64,000 nt of DNA, from NCBI GenBank assembly GCA_947034885.2, contig OX344752.2:1860001-1924000 (forward strand), read 5' to 3'. How positions within the stretch are numbered: the stretch's first letter is position 1; each line of letters starts with the position of its first letter. Of this stretch, positions 1 to 11,702 are shown piece by piece. The notes beneath the pieces were generated by a model. The model worked only from the letters and a program-made list of their open reading frames with translations. It did no database searches and had not been told where the DNA came from. This stretch comes from Thuidium tamariscinum. Lineage: Eukaryota; Streptophyta; Bryopsida; Hypnales; Thuidiaceae. A program made the translations under genes and the position numbers.

Positions 1-2058
1 AGACCGGTACATCTTGATGGGCTTGGGTTTCGGTTTGGTCTTACCCCGCGCCTTGGCCCTAGTCTTCGTGGTCTCTGCCAATGCCTGGTCCGCATCTGAG
101 TACTGTTCCGACTCATCACCGGAGTCGGTCTCTTCCTCCGAGTCCTCATCTTCCTCATCTGACTCCTCTTCCTCTTCTGACTCCTCTTCCTCTTCATCCC
201 GGGCCTTCCGCTTCACCTTGGATGTCTCCGCGGTCTTCTTCTTGAATCCGGTGATGGGCGGGTGGTGCACTATCTTGCTTTGCGGGGTCTGCTCTCCCAC
301 TTTCTCGGCAGTCCGGGCTGGTCCCTTGCTTGGTGACTCGGATCCAGATCCGGTCTTCAGTATAGAGCGGACCTGCACCGTTGCCTTCGCTTCCCCTCCG
401 GTCTTTGGTTGTGTGATGACCGTGGGTGATGACTTGCTTGGAGAATCATCCAACAAGGTGATGAACTTGGTCTTCTCCCTTGGTGGTGTAGTTCCCCGGA
501 TTATCTCCCTCAATACAATCGGCTCGGGTTCCGGCTCCTTGGTCTTCTTGGGTTGAGAAACCCTGGGCTCTTCAATCCGGGCCGGTGGGACAGGTTCCTC
601 CTCCAGTGCGTCGGTCCTGGTTCCCTCTTCCTTCGCTGGTTCAGATATGCCGGCTTCTACCTCGACAGCTGCTGGTGGTGGCTGATCCTTCGGTTGCTCC
701 TCCTCCATCTTTGGCTCTTCCGGTCCTGAGACCGGAGCAGAACTAGCTTGGACCTCCGTGACTACTAACCGCCACTTCTCCAGCGTTGCCTCCATTTTCT
801 TGTTGTAGGCCACCAGAGCTATAAGCATCTGAGGACCCACCATCTTGCCTGCTTCTAAGACCTTCCTGTCGAAAAGCATGGCTTTGTTGACGACTTCGCC
901 CGGATGCGTGATGAACTCTCGGATTTCTCCGAGTGTGTTCCGGGCCTGCGTGGTGAGGCGTCTCTCTTCATCCAGCTCCTCTTGAGTGTGATGGAGCTCC
1001 CTCCTCAGGGCTGAGACCTGATTTGTTAGCCGGAGTACCTCCTCTCTGTCCCGACTATCATGAGCCTCTTGAATCAATTCTCCCAACACCTCCATGATCT
1101 TGGAGGGGGGAATAGAGCCTAAGGCTTGGCTTATGGCCCGCAATAACCCTCTCTCCTCTAGGTGGTGCTTTCTGAAATCCTCCAAGTCTCGTAGGATCCT
1201 TAGTAAGGGATCCTGTTCCCAGACCGGATCTAACCTCTGGGCTTCCCCGGCTACTACAGGGGTTTCTAGAGGTGGATCCTCTCTTCCTACCTCTGGGACC
1301 TCATCTACCTCCTGCGTGCCTCCTTGATGCCCCTCCTGACTCTCATCCTCGGAGTCCTCCTCATCCTGGTCATTTTCAGCTTCCGGGTCTGCAATCTCAT
1401 ACTCTATCAATGCAGCCCCTACCTCGTAAGCTTCCATCTCCTTCTCTCTCAAGAGGTCTAACGAATGATACAGATGAAACAGGAATGGTGAAATGGGAGA
1501 GGGTTTAGATTTCCCAATTCCTTTTACCATTCGGTCCATCCGGTCCCTCATAACTAACCCCCAATCTATCTTCCTGTCTCCCGACAGTGCACCAAAGACG
1601 GTGTTGGCTACGGTGACCGTAATCCTACTAGGTCTATCTGGGTTCAAGATCGCCATCATGAACCGCAGTAGCCTCTTGTGTCTAGCAGACACACACTCTG
1701 CTACCGTAAAGCCGTCCTTCGGGTTGGTGGGCCTACGGAACTTCCCTTGGTGGAATTTGTCCGTTCGGGTGCCCGTTGCATCTCCTCCTTGCTCGAAGGC
1801 GTACACCTTGCGCCACATCGTCGCACTCCACTCCTTTGGCAGCGCTCGGAGCGTCCCTTTCCACTCATTGGACTAGCCGGCCAGTAGCTCCTCCACCATC
1901 GCCTCATCCTTCAGGTTCCAGGGATGAGCCATGAACCCCTCGCAGCCCATTTGCCTGAGGTCTTCCTCCAGCTCCCGCTTGTCTTGTGCGTCAGTTGGCA
2001 CGACCGGATTCACATTCCGGAAGGCTAGAATCCTTCCTTCCTGCACCTCTTCTGCCAT
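1..2058 (-). pseudogene. Gag-like retroelement protein, copy 1; one in-frame TAG; 3' end outside the window
   Basis: From the ATG at 2058 the frame stays open to the window edge (about 686 codons) apart from one TAG at 1873-1875. The first ~200 residues form a globular block with PKDGF, ARHKRLLRF and DRKIDWG motifs. Next come an acidic linker, a predicted coiled coil (about residues 320-370), a Pro/Glu-rich stretch, a long Glu/Ser run and a basic tail (KTRAKARGKTKPKPIK). The same order of parts, with clear alignment of the N-terminal block, recurs in the plus-strand ORF at 27064-28680, so this is a repeat family and not a host gene. No zinc knuckle, protease or reverse transcriptase is visible. 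It resembles gag-type or 'putative plant transposon protein' ORFs, but the family name is inference. A single stop in ~686 codons suggests a fairly young copy. It may continue beyond position 1. Confidence 0.6.
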
Positions 2059-2991
2059 CTCTCACTTGACGCCTACACAATCTAGGCGCGGTCCAACTTA
2101 ACTGAACCTCCCGCGCTCAAGAACCTGCCAGCTAGCGTAGTGCTACTCGCTCAACTATGTACCAGACCGGATTGACAGTTTATCTATCCTTTCTCTTTGT
2201 CTGTAGACCGAATACTCTATCTCTGGCCGGAAACACTTTCTCGAACTGCGTGCAAGAAAGTGGCAGGACCTGGCCTTGCTTCCCTGGTCTTATACCTTTT
2301 CCCCCGGCATTAATTACTGACCATTAGGTTTAAACCAGTCTGGTCACGTGGGAGAGATCCCTACGATCTCTAGACTCGGTAGCCACTCATTGCCTATCCA
2401 GTCTCGGTCGCTAGGTGGGCGGAATCCGGGATTTCATACGCTGTCCCTTAACGTAGTTTCTGGTTTACGGTCTAGGGTTTTTCGGTTTCCGGTCTTGGTC
2501 CTAATTATGCGTAAAAACTAAGAAAACAACAAAAAAAATGGGGATTGAATAGATCCCTCTTCCCGTATTTTGCTTAAGAACCTGCTTAGGTGAATTCTAG
2601 GTTGCCACAATACACCAACAGGGTCACCCACTGGAATACACGCCGCCACCTCAATGTGAACCAGAAAAGCTTATTTGAATTGCACAATGCTAGGAAAACA
2701 AGGTATGAAAATGCACACTAACAAACTGAAAACTAACACCTAAATACTTTACAACCCAAGGAAAACTACAGTCCAAGGGAAATCAAAGCCAACCACAAGG
2801 GAATGACACGTGTCATTCGCCTTATCCAACTCTGAGTTGACTTCCACTGGAGTCCAGAGCTGTCCGTAAAAAGTGGATCTCAGATCCGAAAAATCCGGAT
2901 CCAATGGAGTCAAAATTACCTACTCACCTAAAAGCAACTTGAAAAGTGTTTTCTACCAAAAACTTAGATTTTTAGCCGCCTACCTATTGCT
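2059..2991 (-). promoter_or_regulatory. Leader/promoter region upstream of gag-like copy 1
   Basis: Non-coding stretch between the tail fragment at 2992-3330 and the start of copy 1. On the minus strand a TATA-like TATAAG lies at 2289-2294, about 230 bases upstream of the ATG. The second gag-like copy also has a TATA box upstream of its ATG (26715-26721), so a promoter here is plausible. I could not recognise LTR ends or a primer-binding site. Confidence 0.3.
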
Positions 2992-3330
2992 TTACCTAAC
3001 CCTAAACCTATTTTGTTGGCCGCTTCCCTGGAGTCTCTTCCGTCTTGGCGGCGCCCTTCCTTGGTGGTTGTTTCCGGGCAAAACCGGAAGTGTTCTTGCG
3101 CTCCTCGCCTGGGTGGATTTGGCCTTCAGTTGGGCCTTGACCTTCCTTGTCATGGCCAACTTGGCATCCGGATCAGAATCCAGTTCTGACTCCTTGCTTC
3201 CATATCCAAAGGTGGACTCTTCATCCTCCTCTTCCTCCAAAGAGGTATTCCGGTTCCGGTTCCGGTAAAAAGAAAATTTCTCTCTTAGCAAATTTATCTC
3301 TTTACTGTTTCCCAATCTTCCGGTTTTCAT
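2992..3330 (-). pseudogene. C-terminal tail of another gag-like element copy
   Basis: A minus-strand frame ends here with an acidic run (LEEEEDEES) followed by DSDPDAKLAMTRKVKAQLKAK-type sequence. This aligns with the acidic and basic tail of copy 1 (YSDADQALAETTKTRAKARGK) just downstream. Only the tail is present, and the globular N-terminal block is missing upstream. I read it as the 3' remnant of a second element of the same family, in the same orientation as copy 1. It is a fragment with no independent function. Confidence 0.45.
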
Positions 3331-3445
3331 TACTATACTATAAATCTGGATTTAGACTAGTAAATCACAAATTTATATGAAAAATCAAAAGAATTAAAAC
3401 CTAATTTATACTTTCTAGACTAAAGATGACTTTCCAGGTTGCGAC

Positions 3446-3990
3446 ACCTCGCCTCCAAGATGAGCTCCACATCCTAGACATCACAAAAATCCAAAATTCC
3501 CATGGTTGCATCTCAATTTGGGATGTCGGTGTTGTCCGAGGCGGAGAGTTCATTTCGGAAAAGAAAAGAACACATTGACTGGAGGAAGAAGCTCATTGGA
3601 GCTATTGGGCATACATCACATGTACCTGCATTGGAAGTACACGCGTTTTTAGTGAAATATTACAATGAACCGTTCCAAGACCAAAGAAAGATTCAAGAAC
3701 AAAGACATGATTGAAGAGGTGAAATGTGCATGTCTAATAGCTCTAATGAGCTTCTTCCTTCCGTCAATCCATCTTCCTTGCCTCCAAGATGAGCTCCACA
3801 TCCTAGACATCACCAAAATCCAAAATTCCCATGGTTGCATCTCAATTTGGAATGTCAGTGTTGTCCGAGGCGAAAAGTTCATTTTGGAAAAGAAAAGAAC
3901 ACATTGACTAGAGGAAGAAGCTCGTTGGAGCTATTGGGCATACATCATATGTACCTGCATTGGAAGTACACACGTTTTCAGTGAAATAGA
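3446..3990. repeat. Two ~212-bp direct repeats with ~331-bp offset
   Basis: The segment starting near 3446 (GCCTCCAAGATGAGCTCCAC) recurs near 3778 and runs to about 3660 and 3990. I count about 12 substitutions between the copies. About 11 are transitions, including CTGG in the first copy against CTAG at ~3906 in the second. Short ORFs here are not recognisable proteins. Confidence 0.75.
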
Positions 3991-4765
3991 AAGTACAACG
4001 TACAAAATTCCAAGGCCTGACTTCCGTTTTTGCACTTCTACGTCTTCCTTCATATTTCATTATTTACAATGAAGCAAAAATTATTGGATGGGGGTATTTG
4101 TTCTCCACATTCTAGCAAAGGCATTGTTCGTTGAAATCCATGTTCTACAAAGCAACCCTCTTCTAATTGCAACGCCAACCTAACATTTCTAATCTTAAAT
4201 CAAAGTTTGAAGTAGACAAGTGTTGCAACAAGGACTACCTTACTCACAGTCGTACCTTCCCTAGTATTCCAGGGAAATTAGTATCCCATAATCTTCGGCA
4301 TATCCTATTTGGAACACCGCAAAGGAAGCTGGACATGGATTTTGTGCCATCTAAATCTGACAACAAAAAAAAAAGACAACAAAGACATGGACCTCTCAGA
4401 TTTCTCCAATGACGAAGGGGACTACAAACTAAGAAAGACTTTTAGGATGAAGAAGGCAGAGATCGTGGCGAATGTCCACGGTACTTTGAAGGTATGTAGT
4501 ACAAGAAAATGGGCGTAATCATTATTCATATTGAGAAGTTGTCATTATTGACGATGAAGAAATAATTGGGGTGTGCCCTTACTATTCTATTGTTTTCCAC
4601 ATCTATAAAATCATGCATCACATCATGTAGAAAAATGTTTTGACAATAAAGGGCAATACACGGGAAGCTTCGTTTTCCAAATTCCCCACTCTCCTGAAAG
4701 AAAGAAATTCCAAGGTACCTACATTCATATCTTTGAACTCAGATTTCCCAGCATTCATTCTGTGG
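3991..4765. other. Intergenic, nothing recognised
   Basis: Moderately AT-rich sequence between the direct repeats and LTR A. Short ORFs exist (for example 4167-4412) but have no recognisable motif. I see no RNA gene. Confidence 0.4.
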
Positions 4766-6299
4766 CCATGTGTGAGCCCTTGAGATGGCACTTAGGACTC
4801 TGGGTCCATTTTTCGCGATTAAATAGCAAAAATTAGCCAAAATATTCAAGAAAAAGACATAAAAAGAGTGTTGAAGGAGTTTTGGTGTCAGTATATGCCA
4901 AAATGGTGGAAAACCAACTTAGAAGGTGGAAAATTCCTAATCCTAGAAATTTGAATCATTCTAAGTCTCCAAAGTAAGTTGGTGTGAAAATTTAGTAGTT
5001 TTGAGAGAATTGAAGGATTGAGAGTTGGTCAGTTTTAGTGGCTATCTGTGCAAAATCAACCTTTTAAGGATGCACATGACATACTGGCTAAGCCAAAAGA
5101 GTCTACAACGAACCTAGAAGATTTACCAAGGCCTAAATTCAATATTGGAACAAATTGGATTTAAAAGCAAAACGACTGCAAATGACTTGGAGAATTCGAG
5201 ATTTACGAGACAAAAGATGGAGGATTGGAGATTGAAGACTACAGAGAGGTGTTCCAAGGGTAGGAGCATGCCAGAAGCGAACAAGAATCAAACAATTGTC
5301 CAAGATTCCCGGGCATTGGGAATTAAATTGTCCAATTGGGCAAAGTAATTCCAAATTACTAAAATTAGAAAGGTGCAAGGTCGCGTGGGACTTACACCAA
5401 GAATCTAGGAGTGCCCTAGATGTTACCCAAATTATTTCGTATTTTTCCGAAATCCCACGTTGACTCCATGGGAAGTCAACCACACATAGAAATGTTCGTA
5501 AATTCCTAGAAATTACGTATGATGTGGTAAAATCTCACTAAAAATTAGGATAGGTTTTTGTGTGCTTAATAAGCGTCCGGTCAAGTTTGAAGACATTCCA
5601 ACATTCCCAACTACCAGAACCGGCATCGACATCAAATTTCACTGGAATTTACAAGTTGGCGGCGGGTTGACCGGCGTATCAGGAGCGAATGATGTCCGAT
5701 TGTCGCAAACAAGGAGTCATTCCTTACTCTCATGGACATTCCTAACAACCCTGGCCTGACAGATTCATCAAAATGCGCAAATCCTAGAAGTTAGATTTTT
5801 GACTTTTAATTGGAGTTACCGTAATTCCAATTTGGGCACGCATACGGCCTAGGAGTGAGGGGTAAGGGATCCCTTAAGCTAATTGAGGTCTTTTGAAGAC
5901 AATGGCACAGACGATTTTCCGTTTTGAGTTGTTCCCTAAAAGATAGAGAGGGTCAACTCTTAGTTTGACTTTTTAATCATTAATTGTGGTTAATTAGAAG
6001 TGATTTTGGAAATATCTCTTGGAAAATCAAAGATTGGATTTGGTCAAGATCTCTTTCTTGCATAAAAATCCATCTTTGGGCTAAAGAAAGACAATTTTCA
6101 AAATGACTTTTGGTTAATTTGCAAAATATCTACGTAAATTAGGGTTAATTCCAAAATATTTTGGATTAAGATCTTGGATTTGATTTGGCCAAGATTTTGT
6201 TAGCCAAATGGGGATGTTTTTAGAAATTTCCACCATTAAACAAATATTATTTTGGAATTACATTAGGTAGTTTAGGATAAGAAGTAACAAAGTGTTTTC

Positions 6300-6362
6300 A
6301 CTGGCAATTACCGAGAGGGGCCCGGCCACGGGTATATAAGGGCCCCCCTCGAGGTTGCCAGT
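6300..6362 (+). promoter_or_regulatory. LTR A core promoter: TATA box inside an inverted repeat
   Basis: TATATAA at 6333-6339 sits between two imperfect inverted copies: ACTGGCAA..GAGAGGGGCCC from 6300 and GGGCCCCCCTCGAGG..TTGCCAGT up to 6362. The arrangement is repeated in LTR B (17061-17124). The transcription start should lie about 30 bases downstream of the TATA box. Confidence 0.6.
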
Positions 6363-6950
6363 ACCCTTATTTCTCGCACCGACACTTTGTTATTCTTCTG
6401 TGCTACCAGCGTTGTCGGGGCACCACTTGGACCAAAGATTTTGGCCAAGTCTTGTTTTGTGTTTAGTTTTTTAAGATTTGAAGGCTTAGGGCCCCTTCAT
6501 TTTCTATTCATTTGTCACATATACTCAGGAGGCAAAGCCTCAACACTTCCTTTGCCACTCATTCACAAAAATTTTGAGCATTGAGTGCCAAAGTTCAGTT
6601 TAAACACTGTCATGTGTACCTCCTCTTGCAATTAAAATTCCTAAAATACTAGAGGAACGCATTATAGCCAACCGCAACCCATTGGCAAGAAAGTGGATTA
6701 AACGGCGAAGCTTTGAACTTGAAACCCATAAAACCCAAACGGTCTTCATATTATAATACATTAAAGGGATCCCTCGAACTTGAAAGAAAAGGGGTCAAAC
6801 TTTGGATGTAATTGAAGTTTAGGGGACGTTAGTTCATCCATTTATGATATTTCACCTTTCATTCCATTGTCATGCTCAATAATTAGTCAACCTTCAAAGT
6901 AAAGTTATTAGTGTTGGAAAACCAAAAAATATTAGATAACACCCAGCCTT

Positions 6951-7170
6951 GGTGCGGCGCAGCCCTAGCTCGGGCCACTCACGCCGGGACACGTGGCGAG
7001 AAGCCAGTGCGGCAGCGGGGAGGGGTCCGGCGAATCGCAGAGCGACAAGTGGCGCTGGAGCACGGAGGTCCAGCGACGGGGCGCAGAGGTCCAACGATTG
7101 AGCACGGGTCCAGCGACGGAATACGGAGAGCCAGACTCGGTGAGTCCAGGGCTCACCAAGTTACACTTTG
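6951..7170 (+). repeat. GC-rich variable block in LTR A
   Basis: A sharply GC-rich island in AT-rich surroundings, with short degenerate repeats such as GGTCCAGCGACGG and GAGGTCCA. The same position in LTRs B and C holds GC-rich repeats of different sequence. ORFs overlapping it are not credible proteins. Confidence 0.6.
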
Positions 7171-8128
7171 ACATCACAAAAATTTGATTTTCTTGAAAAT
7201 CTTTGGATTGGCAGTAGAAGCCACAACCCCACAATCTTTGATCTTCACTAAAAATCTAACCTTTGGGATTTCAAAAACTTGGTCACTAAATTCTCCGCAA
7301 CATTCGGCCGCCATAGCCAACTCTCTCTCTCCCAACTTTACAACTCATGACAAAAACAAGAATGAAAGAGAAAAGAGAGAATTAGGAGATTAAGGCATCG
7401 GAACCTCAAGATCCATTAAAAAACTAATTGATGAAGAATAATCACTATTGAATTTGGTTCTTGTTCCCTTGCCTTGACCCTTGTTTGTTTTAAAAACTAA
7501 TTCTTAGGAATCTTACTATTGAATTGATTCTTGTTCTTTAGGAATGTTCTTTGTTCTTTGGTAGTTAGTCATTAATTAGATTCTTAGAAGGTTTGGATTT
7601 TGTTGGTTTTGTTTTATTAGGCCTAATAAGCCAAAAAGGAAACAAACAAATTGACAACTAATTTCTTTACAAATTAACGCAAATTTAAAATTAATTAGAT
7701 TTGAAAAGATTTGATGATAGTTTTTGATTAAAATATTCTAATAAGCCAAAAAGGAAACAAACAAATTGACAACCAATTTCTTTAGGATTAAAATAATTTC
7801 AAAAATTAATTGGATTTGAAAAGATTTGAAGGAAATTTCCCATCCAAATTAATTTAATTCAATTGGAATTCGTTGGAATTTTATAATATCAATTTAGAAC
7901 TAAAATAAAAACTAAAAACAACAAATAGTTAACCATTAGATTTCCATTGATTTATTTAATAGAACATTAACAAACTAGGTAGACTAATTTAATTGCAGTA
8001 TTTTCTAATTACCGGGGATTTAGAAATTAAAAGAATTACGCAATTGAATTAACGCTACATAACCTTTAGTTTCTCTTTAATCAGGACAGAATTAATTGAC
8101 CAACAACGTGAGAATTACTATAGATTAG

Positions 8129-8224
8129 ATGGAGAGCCGGGATGATTTCGATGGCAAGGTTGTGGAAGAATATCTACACATGATGATGTTTGACGACGGG
8201 ACTATGGAGATTTACGCAGAGGAG
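8129..8224 (+). CDS. Short conserved ORF (32 codons) ending at a splice donor, LTR A
   Basis: The frame starts MESRDDFDGK and continues to IYAEE, followed at once by GTAAAC, which fits a 5' splice site. LTR B has the same 96-base frame (21857-21952), also ending just before GTAAAT. Between the copies about half the codon differences are silent and there is no indel or stop. LTR C has a shorter, diverged candidate at the same place (42758-42823, then GTAGGC). I infer a 5' coding exon lying in the LTR that is spliced to an internal region now lost. It has no recognisable domain. Confidence 0.4.
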
Positions 8225-8543
8225 GTAAACCGCTCACATTTGATTTTCATTCTCATTGTTTTACTGTTAAGTTTCTTTTTACCAAATGCTTGGAATTAAA
8301 TTTAGGCACAATATCATTTGATAGGATAGAGTAGAGTAGGATCGCTTGGTTGAATTTTAGAATAGAATAGATAGAATTATAACCACGAAATTAGATTAGA
8401 AACACTTAAAAGACGTGACTAAAAGAGTTCATTGCTTGGAAGGCTTTCTTTTAATACCCAATTAGAAAGAAAACTCAATTAGACACAGGACCCGTGTGAT
8501 AAACTCTTAGCTCTAGGGTGGAGTCAGGAGTGCTCACACCATG

Positions 8544-10769
8544 CACTTTTGACCAACCAATTTATCTTTGGTCAAATTCCCAATGCCGTACTGTTTCGAC
8601 AACTTTGAAGTACAAACTACTTTGATTCGTAGTTGGCCAAGCGCAAACTTTTATGGAGAACCTTAAAAAAAGGTGAAGCTCAAATCAACGTCTCTACCAT
8701 CGTTGTTTTGTATGTTGACTTGGGGTGGACTCCCGTGCGATGCAAGGTCGCCTTGGAAACCACTCTCTGCATCGTCCCATACAATCATGTCCCTTCCTCC
8801 CCCCTCTCCAAATGCATAGTGACTTCACAACTACTTCTGTTTCCCTCCTCGTGTCCAACCCCTCCGAAAACGACGCACTCCTCCATAGACCCACCTCAAG
8901 TGCACCCAAGAACGCCATTTTAATGGAATAACGTCCTGTTCGTAGGAAATGTCGCGCCATTATAATCGAATGCCGTGCGATTCTAATCGAAAGCCATACC
9001 ACTGTAATGAAATGGAATGCCACTGTACTGCAATATCACCATTTTAACAAAATTGCCCTTATACTCATTAACAACATCCATAATCAAGAATTGGTTAATC
9101 AACATCCATAATCAACAATTGGTTAATTAACATCCATGATCCAACAATTGGTTAATCAAAATCCAAGTTTGAGTTTATCAACTATAATATTCTACCTTGA
9201 CTATTTGTAATTAAAAATCTCCTGTGACAATTTGGTTAACTGTAAATATTGTCATTTTAGATTGTATTTTTTGAACAATATATGAATAAATTTTAAAAAA
9301 TTGAATTTGTTTATTTATAAATTTAAGGTATTACTAATGGTTCAATCACACCAACAATGTAATTTTAGAAAACACTTAATAATCAGAAAACTTACCAAAA
9401 TTACTTGTGGCCTAAAGCCCTAAACTCGTAGGGGAAGCCAAACCAATTGTTGGATCATCCACAATTCCTCTCATTTGTTTCCCTCCGTTGCATTGTTTGT
9501 TTACTCCAACAAGTTGTTGGTCACCGGCCCATCTATAACAATTCCCCATTCACACACACAATTGGCTTCACTCCTTAAATCGATAAATCCAGCAATCCCA
9601 GCATTCAAAGACAACCGAAACTCACAAACAAAAATATCCACATCCACATAAACAATTTGTGGTATATCACACGCACAACCAAACAAATTGTTAAAACTAT
9701 ATTCACCGATTCATACACCAAAAATTACTTAAACAATTTGTTCAATACAACAATAGATAATAATTAAATCACTGAGCAAGAATATGCACAAAGTAAATCA
9801 ACAACTGGTTTAGACAATCAAGCACACCAACACAACTAGTCACTCAAACATTCACAAATACACACCAAATCTCCACAAAATCCAATCACTAGATAATACA
9901 ACAAACAAATTACATACACCTCCACCTCCACCAACCACAAAGTCCAATCCCTGGACTATACACACAAACACGAATAATTTGTAAAATATACTTATATTAA
10001 AATTTGAAGGAGTTCATCATTACAACAAGGACCAGTTTGACTAAAAACTGAAATGAAAATTGAGAAGACCGAGAGAGTGGGGGGAAAAACTTCGAATTGT
10101 CAAACTATATTCTCCCCAAAAGATGATAGTTCATTTTAAATAACTACCAAACCATTTGTCCCTTTCACATTGTGTCCTAATTACACCTTTTGGAATCCTA
10201 ATGAAAAGTAGTCTAAAATAGTTCATCAATGTGACAACTAATTGACAATTAGCCGTAAATTACTTTGCTAAATCAACTACTTAGGAATTTAAGAAAATAT
10301 GTGGTGACTACAACATCCCAATTCCAAAATATTCCTCCAAATAGTACTTTATGATGACTTTTTTGAAATCATCAATTCTAGAGATGAGTCTCAACACTTA
10401 GAGGTTAAAGACAAAGGGTGCATTCAAAATGTTTTGTCTAATACAACCAATTTTTTGGTACATTGAACAAAATTAAATATTCATTTTGATTTTTATCCAA
10501 TTCAACCTTGCAGAAGTGTAATCGCATTAAAAGAGATTTCAGGCCTCCAAGAGACTATAGGTTTCTAAACTACATGAAGACAAAAATTGTTGTGGGAACG
10601 TAGAAATGCACGAATTTGATGTGGTCAATATATTTTTGTTTGCCCTTGTGTGGAAGCAAGAGAATGAAGATATATTTGGTGTATTTTCTATTCATTTCAT
10701 ATTTTTAAGAAGTTACAATTATTTATTATGATGTTTTGCAAGTGATCTTCTTGTATTTAGTTCAAGCAC
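8544..10769. repeat. AT-rich intergenic; ~29-bp tandem repeat at 9071-9166
   Basis: No gene recognised. Three degenerate copies of a unit containing AACATCCATAATCAACAATT lie at 9071-9166. A looser ~25-bp repeat with AATCGAATGCCGTGCGATT-like units lies at about 8920-9035. The rest is low-complexity AT-rich DNA. Confidence 0.5.
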
Positions 10770-11702
10770 TTAACCCCTAAAGGACCAACATGCATTTATT
10801 GGCAACACAGCAATTTTGGGCAGGTTTGTGTGGCTAGAGATTTCTATATTTTAGAACCAAACTTTAATAGAAGGTGTGGACAAGGAGTATCTTCAAAGAC
10901 CAACAATTTTCATGACTTTTGACTACATGGTTGAAAAGTTATCGCATAATATGTTGTTTGTTTCTCAACTCAGGTAGTTTGGGTAGATTAGAAAAAATCA
11001 CTTTTTTTGGAAATAAGAATTTGAAATTGGTTTTATAGATTTGTATATACATGTAAAGCTTTGAATCATTTCATTTGGATTAATGAGTCAAAAGTTATGA
11101 AGAATTTTAGTTTGTGGGTAGTTATGGATTCTCTTCTCTAAAATAACCTTTAAAGTCCTTTATTTTACTCAATTTTCAATATTTTTGAAAAAAATTAAAA
11201 AATTGGGTTTAGGTTGTTTATTACAACATTTGAACCATTGGGATTGGCATTTTTCAATTCAATAAATAAATTGTTACCATTTTTGTATTTTGAAGCATTC
11301 ACTACTTCTTTCTACTTACTATTTTTTTTGTACATGTTGTACAATTTCAAATGATATGAAAATTTTCAAGCTTGTAGCCAACTTGAATTGGAAAATGAAT
11401 CCAAAGAGTATCACCCATTTTGGACATTTTTTCATACAAATGTGGCCTTCTGAAGTGCAACTGCTCGGATTTTCGCAGTGAAAAATATATGATTTTTGTA
11501 ACTTCAAACTCTAATATCTTGCAATCTACATGGTGTAAATTTCTGAAATTTTGTGTACATCTTTCTAAACTAGTGCACTAAAAGATCCTACGGTTATATA
11601 TGTCAAAACATGTTTTTTTTTCTGAAATTTGATAGCTATCCTAGAAATGACAGTTTTGAAGCATTTTTGGTAGAAACATAGTTGTGGTCCTTTAGGGGTT
11701 AA
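10770..11702. mobile_element. Non-autonomous DNA element E1 (TTAA flanks, CCCCTAAAGG ends)
   Basis: TTAA at 10770-10773 is followed by CCCCTAAAGGACCA. The right end reads TGGTCCTTTAGGGG followed by TTAA (11699-11702). The ~925-bp interior is AT-rich and non-coding. A second copy lies at 24628-25582, and a third, split copy surrounds LTR C. The TTAA target with CCC-starting inverted repeats matches piggyBac habits. A PIF/Harbinger reading (TTA/TAA target) is also possible. Confidence 0.65.

Larger units (their letters stand above)
4771..8538 (+). mobile_element. Solo LTR A (3768 bp) with CCATG target-site duplication
   Basis: The element begins TGTGAGCCC and ends GTGCTCACA, flanked by the perfect 5-bp repeat CCATG at 4766-4770 and 8539-8543. 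The whole unit is colinear with LTR B (15543-22265, minus its insertion) and, less closely, with LTR C (40156-43594). Only one LTR is present and no gag, pol or primer-binding site lies beside it, so it is a solo LTR left by LTR-LTR recombination. It contains a TATA promoter at 6333-6339, a GC-rich block at ~6951-7170 and a short ORF ending at a splice donor (8129-8224). LTRs this long are known mainly from certain Ty3/Gypsy lineages. The lineage assignment is inference because no coding region survives. Confidence 0.85.

Noticed and set aside
14..556. Plus-strand Ser-rich ORF
   Set aside because: It is the antisense shadow of the Glu-rich tail of the minus-strand gag-like ORF.
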